In this document: piece by piece, positions 20,780 to 31,572 of the stretch
Numbering within the stretch: position 1 is the first letter of the stretch
Layout of the letters: every line of letters starts with the position of its first letter
Assembly: GCA_030789695.1 (NCBI GenBank)
Contig: CM061139.1
Span: forward strand, 201,907,641-201,971,640
Source: Scilla litardierei
Lineage: Eukaryota; Streptophyta; Magnoliopsida; Asparagales; Asparagaceae
Length of the DNA stretch: 64,000 bases
Direction: 5' to 3'
Notes under the pieces: generated by a model
What the model was told of the DNA's origin: nothing
Database searches by the model: none
The model's input: the letters and a program-made list of their open reading frames with translations, nothing else
Position numbers and translations under genes: made by a program

Positions 20780-22346
20780 TCTGATAAAAATTTATTCTAA
20801 GGAGGGTAGCATTCGATTTTCGATCACCAGGAGTTCGAATTCGACAACGGAAGCGAATCGAAGGACGCTCAGAAGTATTGGAGGATATTGCTGAATAATT
20901 TGAGACAAGCCAAACATGACGTGCAAGTGTAGGCTGTTCGTGTCTTTTCATCCTTCTTGAACTCGTATTTCTCTTCTAGCCCCTACTTCTATCTTGTACC
21001 CGATTTTCTCTCTCCACGGATTTGACTTCCTTTCCCACCGACCACCTTCCTCCCCCCTCTTTATTTCGTTTGTCCGCTTCCCCCCTCGAGACACGTGCCC
21101 GCCGAACCCTACCCTACCTAACCTCGACTTCGATGCCCCCCTTTCTCTCTTTTTAACCCACCTCCTTCCTCCGCAAGCCACCCCGTGGCTTTCCCTTTTC
21201 GCTCAGACATCGCCCCCTCCTCCTCCCGGCCTCTCCCCCAAGCGAGCTCGATCGGACCTCGCATCGCCTCTCCGATCTCCGATCCGCCGGCCTCACCCGA
21301 AGATCCGCCAGCTTCCGCTTCGCTCCATCCCGGAGGCCCTCCCCACCATGGATCGACAACCAGTCGCAGCGCTCACCGCCGTAGATCGCCAGCCGCCAAT
21401 GGCCCACCAACGACCTTGGGGTCGGTTGGGCTTAGCAGCAACCCTCGCCGCCACCCTTGCTTTGGCCGTGTGGTCAGGATATTGGGAACCCGCCGCCCTT
21501 GGTATCATTGGGAGCTCCTTTTTTGGTTCTTCCCCCTTGAGCTGCCCAGCTTCGATTCCCTCTTAGGGCTGCCCCTTCGTGTTTGTGGGTTCATAACTTT
21601 TTGGTCGTTGAACTGCTTAGGGCTGATTGTGATGGTAGTAGATATCGACCATTGGTGTTGGCATCTAGTATTATTGGCGACGATTATTGGCTTGCTTTTG
21701 GCCTTAGGTTTTGATGTTGGATGTCCGTATTGTGCTCGGATTTGGGAGACGGCTAGGATGTTGGCTTCTTGTTGGATGTTATGGAAACTGCTGGAAAAAG
21801 TGGTAGCGATGATCTTGACCCTCGAGAATTGGCCTTACATTTGCCTATACGTATCGATCTGGATATTGACTTGCAATTTGGTAGCATGGCAGATGAAGTC
21901 ATTTGTGTTCGGTTGGTTAAGTTGTAGCAGCGCGAATGCAGTAGCTTTAGCCCTTACGTTTATGTATGCTATGGCGATGATTTACTTGGTTAGGACCCAG
22001 TATGCATTAATGGCATGAGTTGTAGTTTTAAACTTTATGTTGTTAAATAAAGCTTGCTACTGACTTATCACCTTATGTCCCAAGTTCGAACAGATGTCAT
22101 CATCTTAACAGCTCTCCTTTTCGTGTAATGACATTATCTTATATTTTGGCTACTTGATAGATCTGAAGTAGCTATGGTGATAATATATATTAGTAACATC
22201 CCTTATTTTCTTATCACATTTCATGTTATTTACATCCTGATTTACAAAGATTACTATCTTTCCTATCATTTATTTGTTTGAGCTTCTTCATAAAATCAAT
22301 TATTTTCAACAGAGATTTTTAAATTCTGAGGACGGAATTATTTTTA
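20780..22346. other. Interior of the Tekay-like derivative: unidentified, gene-like base composition
   Basis: No retroviral protein is recognisable. From about 20980 to 21560 the sequence is GC- and pyrimidine-rich, like a plant 5' leader and first exon (a frame from ATG 21348 gives 72 residues). It then becomes T/G-rich like an intron or leader, and an AATAAA signal sits near 22047. It may be captured host sequence or scrambled LTR; neither is proved. Confidence 0.4.
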
Positions 22347-22358
22347 AGGAGGGTAGGA
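22347..22358 (+). other. Polypurine tract of the Tekay-like element
   Basis: AAGGAGGGTAGGA-like tract immediately before TGTAACGGCATG, preceded by the GAGGACGGAATT block that often marks the end of Tekay interiors. Confidence 0.75.
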
Positions 22359-23021
22359 TGTAACGGCATGTTTTCTTCAACACAACTATTTGCGTGTTTA
22401 ACCTATTTCCAATTTTTTTGAACTATTTTATAATGGTTTGTTAGGAGTTTTAACTGATTTCAAAAATTTCCTATAAAAATATTTTGGAGTACCAGACTAG
22501 TTATGGAGTATTTTGGTAAGATCGGATTTCATCAAATACCTCTAAAAGATCTGATAAAAATTCATTTTCTGATATTGCTGTTTTGGCTCAATGAATTTAT
22601 TTTCTATACAAACGTCTTCAAAACGTTTTCAAACTTCTACAGTAGCATCCTATGATCATTTAGGGCTCCCCACATTAATTTCGTAATTTTCTGATATCAT
22701 TTCAATAGAGAACCCGCAAACCCGCTTTCTAAACGTTTTGGCCAAAAACTAGTATTTCCGTAGTCCAAACTCTAGAACGGTCATCGTATTCATCATCCTC
22801 GCGACGATACGATCCCGTGGGTATATTTTCGTAATTTTTCGGACACGTTTACTAGTAGGAGCATTTCCGTAATTTCGTTACACTAATGACCTTTCGTTAA
22901 TTGGGTTTTACCTTGCTAATTACCTAATTAACCCTAATTACCCCACCGAATCACCTACCTAACCCCCAACAACTTAAACGGGTGATCACGTTTCCCTCCC
23001 CTTCTCATTTTTGCAGGCATC

Positions 23022-23061
<40 letters not shown>

Positions 23062-24471
23062 CCTCTCTAACCCTATATATTAACAACTCTCCCCTCCCTT
23101 CGTTCACAGCAACCCGAACCCAACCTCTCCCTATCTCTCAGTACACCCATGCACCGTAACTCTCTCTCCATCTCTCACCCTCTCGTTCGCTCCCCCCGAT
23201 CGCCGAGAGCCCACGGCGAGCCCCGAACGCCGGCGAACCGCCATCCGACGAGCACCGCCCGCCTCTCTCCGCCTCAGCCCGCTCGAAGAGCCCTGGGCGC
23301 CACCTTCTTCCGCCGAGAGACCCCCGAGCGCTGCTCTCATCGCTCCGACGAGGAACCCTGAACACTGCCGCTCGCTGCTCCAGCCGTCAGCACCGAGCCC
23401 CGACGCCAACGCCGACGTGCACCCTCCGAAGCAGCTCGACGCCGGCGAAGCTCCTGCAGCGCCTCCCCCGCCACCGTCCGCTTCGAGCACGCCCCACCGA
23501 CCTCGCACCGGAGCTTGCGACCCTCCTCAGCCTCCGACGAAGCAGACGTCGCCGCTGTACAGGAGCTTCTCGCCCAACGCTCCGCCGTCGTCCCCGAGCT
23601 CCAAGGCCACACGAAAGCCTCCGCCACCCCGTTCAATCGCCGTTCCTCCTCGCTGAGATCCCCATCGGGCTTGACGCCGCCGCCTCTCGCTGCCGCACTG
23701 AAGTTGACGTCCGCCACCGCCTCGAGCATGTCGCCTCGCCACCATTCGCCGCCGCCCCGATCCTCTGCCGCCGTCGAGAGCGAACGGCCTTTTCCCCTCA
23801 GCCATGCACGCTCGAACACGAAGCGAAACGGTGGGTACGTAAGAATACTTCGATGGCAAACTTGTAAATACGCGGTTAAAACGTATTTTCGTATTTTTAA
23901 TTAATTAATAAATGAGTTTATTGGTTTTAAATCCATAAGTAATTATATAGGACCCAGAAAAATGTGAGACTAGCTCCAGAAAATCAGAAATAATATTCTG
24001 GACCCAATAGCGCTAGTTTCATCTCAATCCGACACCTAGTTTTTCCAGAATTAATTTTTAACCCTAAAAGATAAATACCTGATTTTCGTTCAAAAATCCG
24101 TATCTTCTTATTTTTACGTAAACTAATACTTGAGAAAAATATATGTCTTAATACACTTTGAGACGGTCGTTTTGACACCTCATTTGCAACTTTCCGATGT
24201 AGATTGCACCCAGAATAAATTATTGAAGAAATACGTTACTAATTGAAAAATGGTTTTTAAATTGTTTTTAAGCTTTTAAAAATTCTAAAAAATTACTATA
24301 AGCTTCCGAAAAATATTCTCTCTTGCAGTAAAACTATTTTTATCATATATAGTCTATATAAAAATTTAGAACTCTTTTCGACAACGTTTCACTCAGCTTT
24401 AAAAATCAGGACGATCAAATTATTTAAATAGAAAAGTAGTGTTCTTTAACCAAGTATTTTTGTGATTTCAG

Positions 24472-24535
24472 GTACCAATCTTCGTGCACCAGCTCTTCGA
24501 GCTCCAACCTCGTCTTGCCACGACGAGCTCTATAA
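24472..24535 (+). other. Exon-like segment inside the Tekay-like LTR
   Basis: TTTGTGATTTCAG precedes it and GTAAGTCACG follows, strong splice signals on both sides of 64 nt of mixed-composition sequence. Function unknown. Confidence 0.4.
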
Positions 24536-25356
24536 GTAAGTCACGACAGATTCTAAGTTCAGAAAACTAGTCTACTGTGCTTGCATGAACTTGTGACACT
24601 TCACCACTTATAGCCTCGAACGGCTATTTGACTTGAACCAAACTAGAGAACTAGTATGAAAGTAATCAACTAAAGATTACTTTGCCAACTTTCAACTTTC
24701 GTGGTTGTAGCACGCAACTACCAACTTGGGTAAATTGTGTGCTAGCCACACTACCACGTGCTCAAAGCACGGAAGTAACAGCTTTTGGTGTTGGACTTGT
24801 CTTTATCCTACTTACTGGTTTTCAATGAGGAAGTCAACCAGTTGACCTGGTGTGACTAACATGTGGAACATCCTGTGGAACAATCCTGTATAGAACTTGT
24901 AATTGACACGTCACCGGGGTTTCGGGGTAACTCACAGTTGCGAGAGTACGGGAGTGACTAGAGTTCGATCTACATGTCAAGCTGCCTGTGTTTCGGCCTC
25001 CTGTCTAGCTGCCCGTGTTTCGGCAAACCATCATGCTGCCTGGGTACCGGCATTCGTCTGGGTAGCACCCAGGCAAGAGACGAACTGAACGGTCACATAT
25101 TGTACTCTCCGACTTGAGTCACGTAGTTCTAGTGTAACTTACACGGTTACTTTCTTTACAGTACATGCACTTTACTTTCCTTGCCAGTACAGTCACCGCA
25201 CTTTACTTGCCGTACTTTTACTTTCTACACTTGTACAGACACTGCACCGTACTTTACTTTCACTTTGGTCTGCTTTGGCATACTTGTACAGTACCTCTCT
25301 TTCTTTATTTAGAATTGTTGTGACTTACCTACGGTTCCATTTCCGTGGCACCGCAG

Positions 25357-25493
25357 ACGACATACATATGGAGGCAGATGCTCTAGAGTTAATAGCGCCA
25401 GACTTCAACCATGAGACCGCAGCTTTCAGAGCTATTTTCAGTTGTGTACTTTTCTTCTTTCATGTATATCTGTTGGGACATCTTGTATTGTAA
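25357..25493 (+). other. Putative acidic terminal exon in the Tekay-like LTR
   Basis: After the acceptor ...GGCACCGCAG the frame reads DDIHMEADALELIAPDFNHE and continues into a hydrophobic tail, ending 124 bp before the LTR end. Three other LTRs in the window carry an AG followed by a short Asp/Glu-rich frame near their 3' ends (40586-40683, 48260-48333 minus, 58413-58525). Confidence 0.45.
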
Positions 25494-25636
25494 TAATTGG
25501 AACCTATTTGGGTATTTTTGTACATCTCTGCATCGTGGCTATTTTGATTTCACTGGTTAACTGCAGATCTGCGCAAATATCAAATAAGTAACGGACCCCC
25601 GAGAGCGGGTCGTTACAGCTTCTCTACGATTTCGTC

Positions 25637-25776
25637 TCACTTCGTTAGAGCATCTCCATGTTTCGTTAGGGTTTTCTTTATGCCTTCAATCTCCACATTT
25701 AATTTTTCCTCCACCGCGTCGATGCGATCTTTGGATCGCGTTGCCGCCGACATGGATTGATTTCACTCTGATGCCA
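25637..25776 (-). pseudogene. Gag start and primer-site-like remnant of a minus-strand gypsy element
   Basis: On the minus strand TGGCATCAGAGT (25776-25765) is two bases off the usual TGGTATCAGAGC initiator-Met primer site. It is followed by ATG at 25753 and 38 codons, ATRSKDRIDAVEEKL and on, like the coiled-coil start of some gypsy gag proteins, ending at TGA 25639-25637. The Tekay-like element sits just beyond, at 25617. Confidence 0.45.
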
Positions 25777-27832
25777 AAATGATAGAAACCGACAAGATCT
25801 GAACTTTATTAGTAGAAAACTGAAATAAAATAAAGATAGATTGATTACAATTTTGGGGGTAATCGTCATCCCAAGACGTCGATTGATAAGAGACGTCTGC
25901 ACCTTCCACTAGATCGAAGAATCACTCCCTTCAATTTAATAATTAATTTCTCAAATTCAACATACCCCCTCTCCTAGCCGGCCCTAGCCTTAAATAAAAA
26001 AAAGTTGCAGAAAATTGCAGATTTTCTATAACGCTCTTAAAATCCGAAAATTTCCAAAACGCCCCTAATAGGTCCAAAACACATAAAAAGTCCCGATCTA
26101 ACATAATCACATATCCCATTTACTTCCTTTATTTCCAAGGGACCATATGGTTGTCTGTAATCGAATATTCGGGATTTCAGAATTCATGGAGGTGATGAAT
26201 TGGATACCCAATTCATGCTATTTGGTAGTTATAATTGAGGTGCTCAGTTCAGAATTCCAGTTCTTTTTTGGCTGGAGGCCGTTCCCTATCTAAACTTTAT
26301 TTTATTGATGTCATCTAATGGGTGTGCATTATACGAGAAAAATTCTGGAACCAAAATACACAGATTGTGAATGAACTCCTATTAAATAGAAATCTGTAAT
26401 TGAGCTTTGAACTGTAATTGGAAATTCACAAAGACAATAAATCAAGCAGTGGCACTAGCAACTGATACAAGAAATCAAGACGTACCTGCAACCGTGAGCA
26501 TATAACATTTGCATTGATGTAGATGCGAGGAAGTTGACAGTTATCTCTGTTACTGTTCTTGTTTCTTATTTATAATCAAGCCAATTGGAAACATATGTTT
26601 AATGATTTTATGATTTAAACTGACCTTCAAGGATATTTGTGTTTCTGATCCACTTAATTTATTCAGAATTCTGATTAAAAGTAATAGTAAGCAGTGGTGT
26701 TCGGATACAATGTATACCTTTATTCCTGTTTTTTTTTTGTAATGCATAAGGTGGAAATTACGGCAAATCATGCCTAGACATTAGCTTGAAACCCCTTTTT
26801 AACCATTGGATTGCAATCCGTTTTGAATGAGCATAAGCTCATTCCAACGACAGCCGCTGGATGAAACCATACTGATGAAACCATTCCAATGTATATATTC
26901 TGCTTTCTAAAGAAAATGAACATTTTTTTAAGTAATTAATCCATCTTCATGTTTGTTACCATGCAAAGTCTCACAGGAGAAAAGAAATTAGCATCAGCCC
27001 TTGTATTGTTGACTGTAGACTTTTCCCAAGTTTCCAAGGATGTGATTATTCGCATCCCTTCATTCTGGTGAATTGAATGATCTCAGATGTACTCATCAGG
27101 ATGCATATTGATGGAAATTGCTTAGTGTGTTTTCCCCCTTAAAATATTTCTCTTCTTGTACTTAAGTCTTAGTCATGTCAAATTAGTATTGAAAAATCAG
27201 TTTAGCTATTTATATCTTGTCGCAGGCTCTTTGGTTGAAACCAGACGATCAGTTCTGTACAGAGATGCTTACACTAGCACTGGAGGAGGATTGCCGATGC
27301 ACTGGCAGAAGAATGAAATTAAAAATCGGTTCATGTTCATACTAACAACTGTTGTATTCTAGACTATAAGCTCTTTTACACTGTAATTTAGATCGCTTCA
27401 TCTACTAAGCTGTTTCCTTCAAATAGGCTATAAATGTCGTAACTAACGCAGATGGAGTGTAGAGCAAAAGAATGGTTCATTAATCAGAACCGTAGGGAGT
27501 AAGGAATATAGCAAGCTGCTCATAACATCATCTAGATCTGGTTGAAGATTTGTGTTGTATATTAACAGATGTAATTTATTTGTTAGAAAGATTTCAAATT
27601 AACTGGCCTGCTGACGCTAGATGTCTTCCCAAACTAGTGATGAAAATGAGTTCATCTCTTTTTAGTCTGCTTGTACTTCGCTATTTTTCATTTTTGATTT
27701 CATCATTGTTGTTATTATCATTGTTATTGTTATCGTTGTTGTTATTTCCCAAACTAGTGATGAAAATGAGTTCATTTTTGATGGCTGCATTGAGATGGCA
27801 GCCGGTTTTTCAAGAATCAGAGTCCCACACAC
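25777..27832. other. Mostly unassigned; one possible orphan exon
   Basis: No gene can be supported. The part to about 26100 may be the LTR of the gag remnant on the minus strand. Around 27226-27350, CTTGTCGCAG is followed by an open stretch (for example LVETRRSVLYRDAY) with good composition but no recognised family. A repeat of CCCAAACTAGTGATGAAAATGAG occurs at 27628 and 27748. Confidence 0.3.
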
Positions 27833-28211
27833 ACCAGAATCCAATTCCAATGGGCTTCAAGATATCAATTGATCGATTGATTGCTTGGCTTTTGTGTGGG
27901 CAAATTGATTAAAGGTCGACCAACTTGCGTGTATGTACATGATAAGGTTGGGTGCACTGCAGACGTACCAAAAGGGAGAATGCATGGGCTGCTGCTTGAG
28001 TCACTTGTTTCTTCTTTACGGTGATACGAACACCGTGCGTGCATCTCAAGCCGGTGCCCGTACGGCGCGCACATACGGCTGGGATGGTTGTGAGAATCCA
28101 AGCTTGTCCTAATGGGATAATTACCCTAAAATACCTTAATCTTTCACCTTATTTTCATTAAAATAACTAACGTTTAAAACGACCCGTCGGGAAACATTGG
28201 TGCATTGGCTC

Positions 28212-28784
28212 GAGAAAACTGGCTAATTAGCATGGGTCAACCCTCTCTTTTAATTTTTACCACCCAATTTAAAATCTTTGCTAGAATACCACACACACCC
28301 CGCGAAAAGACTAAAATACCCCCCATTAATTATTTTCAACATATACTACTGTATATTAACGTATATTAACGTATACTAGTGTATATTAGTTTATGTTAAC
28401 GTATCTTAGCATTTTCTTTACCACATACTTATTAGTTCATTGTTCTTGCAGTTGGCTTTCATGAGAGTAACCCCTGAAGCCGCAGAGTTGGAAACGGACT
28501 ACTACAAGAGTGTACGAGCATACATTGATTACAGACCGGCTCATCAAGGATATCCAATGCTTACTGCAGGAGCAGATGATGATGAGAACGTCCCCAGGTT
28601 GAAAATGCTAAGATACGTTAACATACACTAGTAAACGTTAATATACACTAGTATATGTTGAAAATAATTAATGGGGGTATTTTAGTCTTTTCGCAGGGGG
28701 GGTGCGGTATTCTAGCAAAGATTTTAAATTGGGTGGTAGAAGTTAAAAGAGAGGGTTGACCGATGCTAGTTAGCCAATTTTCTC
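28212..28784. mobile_element. Mutator-type MITE carrying a captured exon (Pack-MULE-like)
   Basis: 573 bp with long inverted ends of about 150 bp: GAGAAAACTGGCTAATTAGC at the left and GAGAAAATTGGCTAACTAGC from the right. Flanks are CATTGGCTC and TGTTGGCTC (9 bp, seven matching), and the paralogous segment near 6022 has a single CATTGGCTC with no insertion. Long inverted ends and 9-bp duplications are the marks of Mutator-like elements. No transposase is present. Confidence 0.88.
28452..28597 (+). pseudogene. Captured internal exon of an unidentified host gene
   Basis: Between the inverted ends, TTCTTGCAG precedes and GTTGAAAATG follows 146 nt with one open frame: FMRVTPEAAELETDYYKSVR, then IDYRPAHQGYPMLTAGADDD. 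Composition and splice borders look like a true plant exon, unlike the AT-rich flanks. I do not recognise the parent gene. In this context it has no start codon context or partner exons, so it is treated as a gene fragment. Confidence 0.6.
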
Positions 28785-28893
28785 TGTTGGCTCATACATA
28801 CGCTTATCCTAATGTTATAACAATGCATTGGCTCATACATTACCTCATATTTTAACACACACACACCATGGCCCCCCAAAACGACCCTTCACG

Positions 28894-30056
28894 AAATCTC
28901 CAGCCTCTCAACCTATGCAGACTCGTCCCCAAAGGGCGGTTGAGCCTGCCCCTCCTCCTCCCGTTCCCCCCACCCACCATAGACACGATGAGAATTGTAT
29001 TTAGAGATGTGGCCCAATGCCAATAATTCGAATCCCTCAGTTGCCTCTCCATTTCGGCGACAAAATTTGCAAACATCTCCGCCCTTCAACTCCTCGGGGC
29101 GCTTGAGGGCGTTAAACCAGTTTTTGCAAATGTAGGATTGGGGCACAATTCTGCTTTGTAGCACCGACACTTGTAATTGTGGCACTTCCCACACTCAGCT
29201 TCCCGCGGACTTGATGACGTGCTTCTCCAACTTGGAAAATGTGGCACACATTTTGGGAGACACGGTATACACCAAGTGAGACGAGGTACACACTTTGCAC
29301 GACACTGTGCATGATATGCATGATGTGATGTCTGCCATGTGTCACGATCTCAAGGGTCCTGCTCGGCGACGACCTCGATCTCAAGCGAGCTTGGGGTCTT
29401 GGAGGCGCTCTTCGTTCACCGGTTGTTTTTATTGTAATTTTTATTAAGAGGCCCAGGGGGCAGGCCCAAAGCCCTCTTGAAACCATTTGGTCATTCATAA
29501 AAAAGCCCATATGTGCTTTGGGCCGGCCCGAAAGCCCACCCGTTTGAAATGCGCATCCATTTGGCCCGGCCGGGCCCGTTCTCATCCCTACTCGTGATAT
29601 ATTATAGATTGTCCAAATAATATGAGTTTGTTACGTGTTCCGTTGGTAGGAGGAAGTAGAACCAGCCTACACACACAGATTTGTTCTTCTCTGTGATCAA
29701 GCACAGATTTGTCCAATTAATATTTGCCAACGAGAAGAAGGAAATGAGAGTGCATGTTTGATGGCCCGCTACAGAAAGTTCACAGATGAGAAGATTGTTA
29801 ACTGAAAAAGAGGCAGACTAGCATACTTAAATTCGCAAGACTCTCTCTCAGTAGTTGATTAATGCCAACGAACCAAACAGAGCAGAGAGCAGAAGTAAGA
29901 GAGAGCGCAAACTTGTATAGCAAACGTCAACTGAGCAGTCTGAGCTCATCCTGGAAAATTATGTACATTTACAAAGAAGAGTCAAAGAAAGCCCCATCTC
30001 CTAATTGATTTGGTGACTCTGTGTATCTCCTTCACTTGATCCAAAACATCCCTATT
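28894..30056. other. Unassigned region between duplication block and wound-induced gene 2
   Basis: No supported gene. At 29400-29590 there is a GGCCC-rich stretch ending GGGCCCGTTCTCATCCCTA, which on the minus strand (TAGGGATGAGAACGGGCC) resembles a hAT terminal repeat; the partner end was not found. Minus-strand open stretches at 28913-29194 match nothing I recognise. Confidence 0.35.
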
Positions 30057-30359
30057 CTAATTGGGTCCCCAGCAGCTCAAATACATGACTGTCCTCAGTG
30101 ACTCCTCCGACTGCTTAGCTCTCTCTTCGGCGCTGCTCTGTTTCCTTACTCTCTCAGCAGAATTAGCAGCAGCAGCAGACATCCTTCCATTTAATTTAGA
30201 TTGAGAAAATGAAGAGCTGAGGCTGGTCTTTGCATGTTGATGTAGAGATCTCAGCACATGGTTCCATCTGCACAATCCTGCCTGATCTTTGAGCGCTTCC
30301 ACTGCTCCGACGCTCGCTGCCACAACCCAAGAACCCATCCTGCCCGCTGAGCTTGCCAT
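30057..30359 (-). CDS. Wound-induced polypeptide family protein, copy 2
   Basis: 100 residues in one exon, starting MASSAGRMGSWVVAASV, which keeps the Trp before the [14 protein letters not shown] block as in typical family members. It ends [17 protein letters not shown]. The central part ([19 protein letters not shown]) is almost the same as in copy 1, with changes near the C-terminal linker (SAEERAKQ here, SSAEKAKQ there). The gene pair arose by duplication of a segment about 22 kb apart and has kept both frames open. Role: small wound- and stress-responsive protein (family knowledge). A TATA box lies about 100 bp upstream. Confidence 0.92.
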   Translation of the reverse strand: MASSAGRMGSWVVAASVGAVEALKDQAGLCRWNHVLRSLHQHAKTSLSSSFSQSKLNGRMSAAAANSAERVRKQSSAEERAKQSEESLRTVMYLSCWGPN

Positions 30360-30459
30360 CTCCCTTCCTACTTGCTTATACGCGAATTTCAGAGGAGTGA
30401 AATTTAGGACGACGATTAATTTTTGGTTGATGGGAGGAGGAAGGGGGATTTGAGTTGGG

Positions 30460-30466
30460 TTTTATA
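30460..30466 (-). promoter_or_regulatory. TATA box of wound-induced gene 2
   Basis: TATAAAA on the minus strand about 105 bp before the start codon, matching the place of the box in copy 1. Confidence 0.6.
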
Positions 30467-30904
30467 GGAAACAAGAAACCCAAGGAAACAGCAGCACATG
30501 GCCGCTGGTTTTGTAAATCCCATGTCTCAGAGACCATGGGCTATTTTAGTTTTTTTTTAATTTAAAAGTCGGAAGCCCGAAACCATTGTTGTTTTTTTTT
30601 TATACACATCGGAATTGAATTACCAGCCGTCTACTCAGAGACTAATTTGTATGATAAGACCATGCTAAATGAATAGCCATGTTAAGGGTTCTCATTGATA
30701 AATATAAATTTACTAGCTAAAATATTCTTTAAATTTTTTTAAAAAAGGATCTAAACTAAAGAATTTATTTATTTATTTATTTCATAACTAAATTAAAATT
30801 ATATTTACTTTAAAGTTTTCTTTCTATTTTTCATGAGCAGGCAAATTGTTTTTCCCAATCATCAAATTAAAAAAAGATTATGTTTTCCGTACAGAAAAAA
30901 TTTA
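30467..30904. other. Intergenic between wound-induced gene 2 and tRNA-Asp
   Basis: No gene seen. Its left 140 bp are related to the upstream region of copy 1; the rest is AT-rich. TTTTTT on the minus strand at 30895-30900 would end RNA polymerase III transcription of the tRNA. Confidence 0.5.
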
Positions 30905-30976
30905 CGCCGTTGCCGGGGATCGAACCCGGGTCACCCGCGTGACAGGCGGGAATACTCACCACTATACTACAACGAC
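30905..30976 (-). tRNA. tRNA-Asp (anticodon GTC)
   Basis: 72 nt on the minus strand. Acceptor stem GTCGTTG pairs with CAACGGC, discriminator G, anticodon GTC at 30943-30941. The A box (TAGTATAGTGG) and B box (GGTTCGATCCC) are intact, and no CCA is encoded. A T6 terminator follows four bases after the 3' end. It looks functional and matches the plant nuclear tRNA-Asp consensus. Its 3' end is the exact partner of the primer site at 1455-1472. Confidence 0.97.
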
Positions 30977-31567
30977 ATTGTTCTATATTTGTTTCACACA
31001 AACATTAATGAACTCTAAATAACTGCTGGTGGCTTTATGTTAGCTTAGCCTGAGAAAATGAGCCCATGTTGATCTTTGCAAGCTGATGCAAAGATATGCT
31101 ATATGCTAGTCGCTTGCTTCTCTATTTGATATGCTATTTGCTTGAATATTGCAAAAGATTTGATGTTGTATTTCTCTAAATTAGCAATGGTATTGAGTAG
31201 GTATTTGGAGAGTAGTGTCTCTACAAGCAATGGGACCAAAGGTCGAGTCATTGAGAAACGAAGCTGGCGATTTGCAGCTACCAGCTATTTTTCAGGGTCC
31301 AGGTTCCACTTGCTTGAGCATATTTTGTTCGCTTTGTTTACTGATAAAATGGAAAAAAGGAAAAGGGGAAGAGAAAAAGAACTTACACAGTGTTGCACGA
31401 ACACAAACATGCCGGCGCAAGTTCAAGATGACACGTGTTACGGTTTCTATCATGCATAAACAAGTCTATACGCAGCGGAAAAACTAGAAACCTAACAGGA
31501 TCCGTACGTGTTCAAATTGATTTTATCAGATTAGCAACCTTTTGACCATTCGAATGTGTTGGACTGC
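30977..31567. other. Unassigned flank left of the copia element
   Basis: No gene supported. The stretch near 31455-31500 (CAAGTCTATACGCAGCGG) resembles leader sequence common near other copia LTRs, so an older copia remnant is possible. Confidence 0.3.
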
Positions 31568-31572
31568 TGGTG

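Larger units (their letters stand above)
20553..25617 (+). mobile_element. Tekay/Del-like LTR element, internally deleted
   Basis: Starts TGTAACGG at 20553, ends GGGTCGTTACA at 25617, and is flanked by the perfect 5-bp duplication GCTTC (20548-20552 and 25618-25622). The 5' LTR is reduced to its first 215 bp or so (20553-20770), which match 22359-22575; the remaining 3 kb are gone. The interior carries no gag or pol. A polypurine tract, AAGGAGGGTAGGA, precedes the full 3' LTR. Termini and LTR length fit the Tekay/Del chromovirus style (family knowledge). Confidence 0.85.
22359..25617 (+). repeat. 3.26-kb 3' LTR of the Tekay-like element
   Basis: Opens TGTAACGGCATG and closes CGGGTCGTTACA. 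It has a CT microsatellite (23027-23060), a TATATATTAA box at 23074-23083, then a GC-rich, Pro/Ser-coding stretch to about 23830, ending at possible donors (GTACGTAAG). A 64-nt segment bounded by AG and GTAAG (24472-24535) and a last acidic reading frame after an AG at 25355-25356 follow. The layout looks like a transcription unit with introns inside the LTR (inference). Confidence 0.8.
27833..28893. repeat. Segmental duplication, copy 2 (left block), interrupted by a MITE
   Basis: Matches 5643-6140 on both sides of the insertion at 28212-28784. After 28893 the copies diverge until the wound-induced gene. Confidence 0.8.

Noticed and set aside
21185..22018. 277-codon hydrophobic frame in the Tekay-like interior
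   Set aside because: It opens with GTG, has no early ATG, and its membrane-like part is what T/G-rich non-coding sequence gives by chance; no family recognised.
20553..25617. Full Tekay-like element with intact 5' LTR
   Set aside because: Only the first 215 bp or so of the LTR repeat at the left end; primer site, gag and pol are absent.
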